A DNA stretch of 26,989 nucleotides, from positions 1 to 26,989 of the forward strand of contig JAOXYB010046391.1 of NCBI GenBank assembly GCA_028565635.1. Reading direction: 5' to 3'. The notes beneath the pieces are model-generated. The model was not told where the DNA came from. It ran no database searches and worked only from the letters and a program-made list of their open reading frames with translations. The DNA is from Phoronis ovalis (lineage: Eukaryota > Phoronida > Phoronidae). Numbering within the stretch: position 1 is the first letter of the stretch; every line of letters starts with the position of its first letter. Positions 20,677-26,989 of the stretch are shown here, one piece after another. The position numbers and the translations under genes are program-made.

Positions 20677-22498
20677 CTAAAACAACATACGACTGAATTA
20701 TACAAAGGCATCAACTTAACAAGTAATGTTTAATTTATGAATTCACACAGCTTTACAAGACTACAGAGTTAACAGCAGTGTTGTACATATTCTTGCAGAA
20801 TAAACATTGTTTATCATTATAAATTTAATGTTGCAGCTCCTGTAGCAAACTACCGGCCTTCCAACTATAAACAGATTTTTACAAGATATTTGCACATTCT
20901 AGTCAATTAAATTCTACTAAAATTACAATGGACATTTTGTCAGTTTCACTTCAAGGAGTTTTTTTTTTGTTTTGAAAAATATTATTCACCTCCCAATTGT
21001 TTTAGAACTATCAGTTGCTATTTCTGGATAAATTAGGAAAGTACAAATACACAAAAAAATGTTAGGATTTTACCTCAACTATATCTGGGAACAGCTCACA
21101 GAACACTTGATCTCTGAGATTAAGATTTAAACTTTGTACTGCCAGTTGTCTTTTCTGAAAGTTAGATAGCACACAATAAAACAAAAGTTACATAACCCAT
21201 TTTGATAACAAAAATAACAATGGACCAAAACATACATCTTTTTTTACTTTCACTTTACAAAACAGAACTATTGCTTCTTCTCATATGGCTTCAAAACAGA
21301 ATTTCTGAGTAACTCTACACACAAAAACTAAATGTTCAACATGTGTACTCACCGTATAATCTGATGTTTCTACGCTGCCAAGAGTTGGGCTTTTTTCGAG
21401 CATAAAGCTCAGCAGACCTGTTAGTATAGTTGACACAGACCATGCAGGATTCCACGTATCTGGGTGAAAGTCACTTATTGACAAACAAAGCCTGGAAATC
21501 AGCACAATCAATAAATACACAGTAGACAAAATGTCACATTGGTGTACTGTGAGCATGTATCCTAAAAACTGTAGTGTGATATATAGAATGATACAAATAT
21601 CTAACTTGCATTTTTTAGCTTATTTCCACTATTGATGTATCATATATTAGTACATACAGACAGAGCACTAACACTTTAGTGGCAACCATATAAATATCAT
21701 CTATAAGCTGTGTCTAAAATCAAGAAAGAGACAATCACATATTATACCACTTCAAAGTCTGCTAAGATTTCGACTAGAATATCTTGGGAATTATTTAACT
21801 TTATTAGAAAATATTTTTAAATACAATCAAACTATAGTTTTTTGGTTTGCGTAAAGTGCGCCTTATTTTCATGCGCACATACTTATTTTTCATTGTATAT
21901 GCAAAATAATAATTATGTTTATTGATAAGACACTGCATAGCACTGATAACTGAACCCAGTAAATGAAGTAAATGGTCTACAAATCACCTGGTGTTGCACT
22001 TGAATCGACCATTTGGCGTTATCATATATATGCTAGGAGGTTTGAAAGGAAATTCTCTGGGAAAAACAAGCTTGCCATGATAGTATCCACCTTCATAAGG
22101 AGATTTTTCAGGTCCCTTCACCACATAGTGCCTGAAAACAATAGTATTTAGAATCTGTATATATGTATTCAATATTGTGAAGTATTTAAACAGTTGGCAA
22201 AGTTTTTTTTGCTAACAGTGATGTGAAAAAGCTATCTCCAGTTTTCTTTATCACCAGCAGAACTTAAAATCAATTTTCCTATACATCCAAGCTTCAAACT
22301 GTATTTACTTATAAAAATAAAAGAATTTGCCAAGGGCTCCCAAAGTTATATAACAGTTATATTCAAATGTATATACCATTCCAATATGTTCGAAGGTAGA
22401 GGTGCCGCTGTTATGTAAGGTACTGGGTCTCTCATAATTCTCATGTAGTCCTGCTTTAGTCGAGCAGTAGCAGAGGAATTAGTTCTCTTTATTGACAT
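20443..22498 (-). CDS. UBE2J2: Ubiquitin-conjugating enzyme E2 J2, 5 coding exons, 239 aa
   Basis: Minus-strand join 22498-22377, 22131-21988, 21491-21353, 21154-21074, 20676-20443 (720 nt, exact frame, all GT-AG). UBE2J2/Ubc6-type E2s transfer ubiquitin to ER-associated degradation substrates and are tail-anchored with the catalytic domain in the cytosol. The E2 fold spans about residues 10-160: TARLKQDYMRI, then PYEGGYYHGKLVFPREFPFK, with TPN (79-81) replacing the usual HPN, as is normal for the J class. The catalytic cysteine is Cys91 in RLCLSISDFHPDTWNPAW. After a short polar linker (about 165-210) the tail anchor is VAVIVGFAVFAYSVKYIL near residues 216-233, ending NLVE. The protein is about 20 residues shorter than human UBE2J2, the loss being in the linker. 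The neighbour B3GALT6 is divergent. Confidence 0.95.
21074..21154 (-). CDS. UBE2J2: UBE2J2 exon 4
   Basis: Twenty-seven codons, phase 0 at both ends, encoding KRQLAVQSLNLNLRDQV then FCELFPDIVE (residues 136-162). It closes the E2 domain and is near-identical to vertebrate UBE2J2. Confidence 0.94.
21353..21491 (-). CDS. UBE2J2: UBE2J2 exon 3: catalytic cysteine
   Basis: Follows gatttccag and ends TATACG|gtgagt. It completes Arg89, then carries Cys91 (LCLSISDFHPDTW), NPAWSVSTILTGLLSFMLEK and ETSDYT. Confidence 0.95.
21988..22131 (-). CDS. UBE2J2: UBE2J2 exon 2
   Basis: Completes Trp41 after tgttttcag, then HYVVKGPEKSPYEGG through ITPNGRFKCNT, and splits Arg89 at AG|gtgatt. It contains the TPN motif. 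Confidence 0.95.
22377..22498 (-). CDS. UBE2J2: UBE2J2 exon 1 (coding)
   Basis: Starts ATGTCAATAAAG (gtgaccATG, A at -3) and encodes MSIKRTNSSATARLKQDYMR through NILEW, splitting Trp41 at TG|gtatat. A probable acceptor (accttttaag) ends at 22516, 17 nt before the ATG, so a non-coding first exon lies further upstream on this strand. Confidence 0.93.
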
Positions 22499-22515
22499 GG
22501 TCACTTGGAAGATGA

Positions 22516-23241
22516 CTTAAAAGGTAACACAGTAATTAATTAGAATAAATATTACACAATAAACAAGTTTGTATTTTAAAAACATACAAAAACTATGTTG
22601 GGGAATACCATATGTAACTAATAAAGAATTATCAAAGAACGATTAATTGCTAGCACTAAATTACAGAAAATAAAATACTTTAACAGATTGACAGCATTAT
22701 TAATTTCGAATTCATTCTTACTTAGAGACCACTAAGGAAATAAAATGTTTAACTTTTTGACATTAACTTTTAGTGCCATCCTTTTTTACTATAAATTATT
22801 TTCTGTATATCAATATTTTTTGTATCTCATATTTTATGTGAATTGTTTATATACATACTAAAATACTATTTTTTTTAATTAAACAGGTCAGAAAATGCTG
22901 ACATCAGCAGTCTGGCTCAAAAACTGATAAAGTTTTTCTTATCAAACATTTTTTTAGTGTCTTTTGTACTTTCGTGCATGGGGTGAATTTTAGAAGACAA
23001 ATTTTTGGTTAAAAAACTTCAATGTGGGCCATGATCCTACGGATCCACCACAGGCAAGCCATGTAGTCAGGGTATATCACCAGAAATGGCTATCACACTA
23101 CACCACTACAGGCAAACATATCCCACTTAATATCAGGGTTTTTACCATGATTTTTCCTGTTTCAGTGAAAAAACTGTGAACCTAACAAGAATAAAAAACC
23201 AACGATATCCAACCGTAAAAAATGTTAACAGCTAAACTTAC
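22516..23241 (-). other. Probable UBE2J2 5' UTR intron
   Basis: The minus-strand donor CCAGCG|gtaagt (GT at 23241-23240) is a strong 5' splice site in a locally CpG-containing segment. Pairing with the acceptor at 22516 gives a 726-nt intron. No coding sequence is recognisable in it. Confidence 0.45.
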
Positions 23242-23844
23242 CGCTGGCGTATGTTTGGATATGGATTGCCCGCTTGTTGACCCGAAATTATCCTTATTAT
23301 AATTCCGTCTTTACCCACCTTGAAAAGGAACGATTTCGTGGTACAGGTTTGAGCTTTTCCTATCTTTAACAAGGTTTACGTATTAAAGTGTTAAACTAGA
23401 TGAAATGTCGAAGATATCAAAAACCCAAACCTCACATGTTTAATTGGAAATAACGAGAAAACCTAGGTAATTTTCCCGACCAAATCCCTTCCCTGTAAAA
23501 TCGTTGATACGTCACACTTAATAGCAAGCTGCATTTTGATTGGTCAGTGCTTGGATCGGAGATGTTTTGAGGGTTTTTTTGTATTGTTAATCAATGAAAA
23601 ATCCTCATTTTATGCTTATAAATTTATTTAAAAAAAAGTTTTTGTTTAAAATAATAATTTTGTTAATAGTTACGCATAATAATTCTAATTTATTAAAAAC
23701 AATAGCTTTGAGCGTAGTGATACGAATTAAAAATGGCAACCTACGTGCGCATCATTTTCAATTTCGACACATATTTACTTTACTCTGTTTAACCAGGTGT
23801 TCTGTATAATAAGTAGATCTCAAATTAACTTTTAGATGACCAAT
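23242..23844. promoter_or_regulatory. Probable divergent promoter of UBE2J2 and B3GALT6
   Basis: Bounded by a minus-strand donor (23241) and a strong plus-strand donor (CAAT|gtaagt at 23845), so both first exons probably start inside. It contains an inverted CCAAT box (ATTGG, 23539-23543) and a CRE-like ACGTCA at 23509-23514, both common in TATA-less housekeeping promoters, and is richer in CpG than the surroundings. Transcription starts cannot be placed exactly. Confidence 0.45.
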
Positions 23845-25103
23845 GTAAGTATTCAATTAATGCTTATAAACGTTTGTCTTATAAACGAAAATTAACGAAG
23901 CAGCTCGCGATTCAGAAAACATTCGTTTTACTGTGCATTGTAATTTGGTATCTGTTTCGTTTTAAATTGTTTTCAGTATATCAATAATTTACGTATCTTA
24001 CTTAAATTATCTAATTATATGCATAGTAAATCAATATTTGAAAATATATTTGAGAACAAAGTGAGCTTATTACATGAATACGCTCCCAGTCCCCCTATTT
24101 CTGAGTGTTGAATACATGGTAGTCTTTATAGTTCTGGTTCATGTCATCATGACGTTCTACACTAGAGTCTAGCTCTTGATAGTCTGACTTGTGAGCTGTG
24201 CGAACGGTCATCGAATCTTAAATAGCCAATTACAGTAAAAGTGCTCAAACTTGGAAATCTATATAATTCCTTCCGAATGAGTTCATATATCACCGTCTGA
24301 TTATCCAACTTTTAACTCCCACTGCTCCTATGATAATTTGCAACTCCTGTGCTGGCACCCAGAGGGTGGGATACTTGCCAAAAAACTTGGTTGGTATATG
24401 AGACCCAGGGTAAAACACGCTTACTGCATGGTAAAAACTGCATTCAGGTTCAAATGATGATGGGAGTAGTGGAAGTTGAAGTTGGATAATGAGAGATTAT
24501 CTGGACAGTGATGTATGAACTCGTTCAGTAGGAATTTCATATATTTTGAAGTTTGGGCATTTTCACTGTAATTGGCTATGTAAGATTCCATGACTGTTTG
24601 CACAGCTCACAAGTCAGATTATCAAAAGCTAGTGCAGAACATCATGAACCAGGACTAGAATAGCCCTAATCATAGGCCCAGTATCTGAGGCATTGTTTAT
24701 CCCAACTGTCCTATTCAAAATTTTGAAATTAAACAAAATCACCCATACGACGAAAAATTTTATACAGGAATTCTCCAATGGTCATAGTTTGCCAAGACCA
24801 TCTGACCATAGCTGTGTGAAAATTTTCGTCTTATGTCTTAATTTCTAAAGACGATAATAGAGACTAAGAAAGTGTTAGGACCAATATGTCAGATATACTT
24901 ATTAAAAAATTCCCTTAATTAGGGATCTTTTAATTCCTAATCAGTCACTATCGACAGTGTTTGACATTATGAAGTACTTGTGTACTTGCCAGCTCAATCA
25001 TAGTATTCTTTTGAATTTATGTTCAACCAAAGTATCTCTTTACAAATATGGAACAATCAATTATTTTGTGTGCTTATGATCACATAGGTTACCTTTATTT
25101 CAG
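23845..25103 (+). other. Probable 5' UTR intron of B3GALT6
   Basis: Runs from the donor at 23845 to the acceptor acctttatttcag ending at 25103, 7 nt before the B3GALT6 start codon. It carries the foldback element at 24131-24655 and no recognisable exon. Confidence 0.5.
24131..24655. mobile_element. Long imperfect inverted repeat (foldback/MITE-like element)
   Basis: The left arm (about 24131-24344) is the reverse complement of the right arm (about 24447-24655) at roughly 75-80% by eye, separated by about 100 nt. Exact blocks include 19 nt (24183-24201 with 24600-24618) and 15 nt (24222-24236 with 24565-24579). Similarity continues more weakly outward. No transposase frame is present and no clear target-site duplication was found, so the ends are approximate. 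In a transcript it would fold into a long double-stranded RNA stem. Confidence 0.75.
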
Positions 25104-25110
25104 ATAACAG

Positions 25111-26157
25111 ATGAATTCACGACGAGTTAATCGGCGTTTGAATCAGCTTGCTCCCACAATTCTAATAGGTGGAGTGTTCCTATTCTTTAGTGGATTGTTA
25201 TACTTGTCACTATGCAAACTGTCTTGTAATGATGAGAAATACAGAGAAGAAGAACATCAAGAAATAATCAAAGTAAAACAACTCAATGTACCAGGAAAAC
25301 TGTCACCATGGCAACAGAAAGGAAAAACATTGCACACTTTTTTAGCTGTATTAATTATGACTGGACCCAATAATGTAGACAGAAGGGATGTCATAAGACA
25401 AACATGGATTTCAAACATACAGATTCATCAGATAAAGGAAGATGTATTAGTTTTCTTTGTCATAGGATCAGGGAATCTATCCACTGATACACAGCAGAAG
25501 TTAGACATTGAGAACCAACAACACCACGATTTGTTATTACTGAGCACTGTAAATGATTCATACAGTGCTTTAACAAGAAAACTATTGCATAGCTTTGTAT
25601 GGCTGGATCATCAAGTAGACTTCCAGTTCATGATGAAAGCAGATGACGATTCATTTGCACGTTTAGATCTAATTGTGGAGGAACTTGTCAATAAAAAATC
25701 CGATGCTGTATACTGGGGTTTCTTTAATGGTCCCGGACGTGTTAAAAGGAAAGGTCCATGGGCTGAACCTAACTGGATTTTATGTGATAATTATTTACCC
25801 TATGCTTTAGGTGGGGGGTATATATTATCAGCAGATTTGGTTCATTTTGTTGCTTCCAATGCCAGGTTTTTGCAAAAGTTTAACAGTGAAGACGTATCCT
25901 TGGGTACTTGGTTAGCTCCTGTTAAAGTTAATCGTATGCATGATCCTCGATTCGATACAGAATATAAATCTCGAGGATGCAATAATAACTATATTGTAAC
26001 ACATAAACAAAGTATTGAAGATATGAGACAAAAATATAGCCATTTACAAGATCATGGAAAGCTGTGTTCTAAAGAAATAAAAGTTAGACAGTCTTATATC
26101 TATAATTGGAATGTTCCACGATCTGAGTGCTGTGAAAGAAAACCAAATATTCCATAA
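25111..26157 (+). CDS. B3GALT6: Beta-1,3-galactosyltransferase 6 (galactosyltransferase II), 348 aa
   Basis: A Golgi GT31 enzyme that adds the second galactose (beta-1,3) of the xylose-Gal-Gal-GlcA linker, on which heparan and chondroitin sulfates are built. Type II layout: basic cytosolic tail MNSRRVNRRLNQ, membrane anchor at about 15-36 (TILIGGVFLFFSGLLYLSL), stem to about 72, then the catalytic domain. GT31 motifs: RRDVIRQTW (91-99), the metal/UDP-binding DDD in MKADDDSFARLD (178-180), YWGFFNGPGRVK, LPYALGGGYILSADLVH, SEDVSLGTWLAP (259-270) and HDPRFDTEYKSRGC, with VTHKQS and the terminal NIP. It matches vertebrate B3GALT6 far better than other B3GALTs. Sequons are at 122 (NLS) and 148 (NDS). 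The coding region is one exon, as in vertebrates. A splice acceptor ends 7 nt before the ATG. Confidence 0.96.
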   Translation: MNSRRVNRRLNQLAPTILIGGVFLFFSGLLYLSLCKLSCNDEKYREEEHQEIIKVKQLNVPGKLSPWQQKGKTLHTFLAVLIMTGPNNVDRRDVIRQTWISNIQIHQIKEDVLVFFVIGSGNLSTDTQQKLDIENQQHHDLLLLSTVNDSYSALTRKLLHSFVWLDHQVDFQFMMKADDDSFARLDLIVEELVNKKSDAVYWGFFNGPGRVKRKGPWAEPNWILCDNYLPYALGGGYILSADLVHFVASNARFLQKFNSEDVSLGTWLAPVKVNRMHDPRFDTEYKSRGCNNNYIVTHKQSIEDMRQKYSHLQDHGKLCSKEIKVRQSYIYNWNVPRSECCERKPNIP

Positions 26158-26989
26158 ATCTCTGATCATAAAATTTAGCATAGACCAAAGTTATATTTGT
26201 AATTTGAGGTAATATAATTTAAAATGTAAAGTTAGGTTTTATTTTAAAATATATTTTGTTTATTTGAATGTGTTCAAATATTACTTCATTCAGCATCTCT
26301 AATTATGTTAGGTTTTCTTTCTATTCTTGCTCAATTCCAATGAGGGGATTATCTAAAAACTGGCAGAACCATGTATATTCCATCATGTGAAATGATAGAA
26401 ATACTTCTGTTTAATATAAACTTTGACGAAGAGTCATTTTGAGGCTAGTGTAACTTCTGCTATATATTCATTCCGTTGATTACCGAAATATTCACTAGGG
26501 TTTTTTAAATGGCCGATTGTTTGAAACCTGTAATTTTGCGAAGAACAACTAATGGTAACTTTTACACGAAAAATCAGCTGTGGTTATAAACAAAACTTGT
26601 CGTTTTGCGATTTAAACGTGGGGTTACGGATTTTAAATAAAAAATCGTTATAAATCAGTATTAATATTACGTTGACCAAAATGTTTTCTGAAACGTTCAC
26701 CTATAAGTTATTTTATGGAAGTGCTTCCGGACTCTTGCGTAAAACCAATAAAGTAATAACGAGCACTCCAAAGAAATGCAACAATCAGATTTCGTGTTAC
26801 CGAGCATTTTTAAAACACGTAATGCTAAAATTAAGGCGTTTTTTGCTGTTTATCCTATCTATAGGATATACAGCATAGGTATCGTCTTTCACGTGATAAT
26901 TTTCAATATGGTTTATATTAAAGAAATTCCCTTTTTTAGCTAATAATAACTGTTCCAGCTTGAAAAAAGTGCGGGCAATAGGAATATGA
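26158..26989. other. B3GALT6 3' UTR and flank
   Basis: AT-rich DNA after the stop codon. AATAAA at 26636-26641 is a candidate poly(A) signal. An open frame from ATG 26681 to 26878 (65 codons, MFSETFTYKLFYGSASGLLR...) is not recognisable and could be a first exon of a following gene or chance. A 7-bp inverted repeat (atcctat/ataggat) lies near 26854-26870. Confidence 0.45.

Noticed and set aside
20405-20680. 91-codon plus-strand frame
   Set aside because: Antisense to UBE2J2 exon 5, which has clear protein identity.
23021-23120. Possible tRNA-derived SINE or tRNA on the minus strand
   Set aside because: A weak A-box-like string but no B box, no cloverleaf and no poly-A tail could be made out.
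23594-23809. 71-codon plus-strand frame in the divergent promoter region
   Set aside because: Lys/Ile/Leu-rich chance frame in AT-rich leader sequence; no conservation signal visible.
1-26989. CRISPR arrays, rRNA, tRNA genes, bacterial or viral genes
   Set aside because: No spaced direct-repeat array, rRNA-like block, cloverleaf or viral protein motif was seen; the genes are spliced metazoan genes.

Overview
This is a window of an AT-rich, intron-rich metazoan nuclear genome, most likely from an invertebrate. Small phase-0 exons with GT-AG borders, AATAAA poly(A) signals and three recognisable animal proteins support this. There are no bacterial operons, Shine-Dalgarno sites, tRNAs or CRISPR arrays. 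The species cannot be fixed from the sequence alone.

Layout. (1) 1-4057: no gene recognised. (2) 4102-9759, plus strand: the 3' half of a myosin-phosphatase targeting subunit gene (MYPT/PPP1R12 family). It encodes a Ser/Tyr/Gly-rich segment, an Arg/Ser/Tyr-rich segment and the C-terminal coiled coil/leucine zipper that binds cGMP-dependent protein kinase in vertebrates. The last 28 residues are encoded twice, by two related exons with the same phase and length (8628-8714 and 9673-9759). The first copy ends TAA-TAG directly followed by a splice donor, so including or skipping it would swap the C-terminal zipper. The ankyrin/PP1-binding part of MYPT is not visible upstream, so this is either the end of a longer gene or a short M20-like transcript starting at 4102. 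(3) 9760-17548: 3' UTR and intergenic DNA with a palindromic mini-element at 16371-16419 and an unassigned coding-like stretch on the minus strand at 13140-13409. (4) 17549-19393, plus strand: an uninterrupted 614-aa reading frame for a basic, Ser-rich protein I do not recognise. (5) 20443-22498, minus strand: UBE2J2, the tail-anchored E2 of ER-associated degradation, in five coding exons. (6) 23243-23844: probable divergent promoter. (7) 25111-26157, plus strand: B3GALT6, galactosyltransferase II of the glycosaminoglycan linker, with one coding exon. A 525-bp foldback element sits in its probable 5' intron. (8) 26158-26989: 3' UTR and flank.

UBE2J2 and B3GALT6 both serve the secretory pathway (ER protein disposal and Golgi proteoglycan synthesis) and appear to share a head-to-head promoter region. 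The orphan gene and UBE2J2 converge. The best candidates for something undescribed are the duplicated, splice-selectable MYPT zipper exons, the FET-like low-complexity exon in front of them, and the orphan 614-aa gene.
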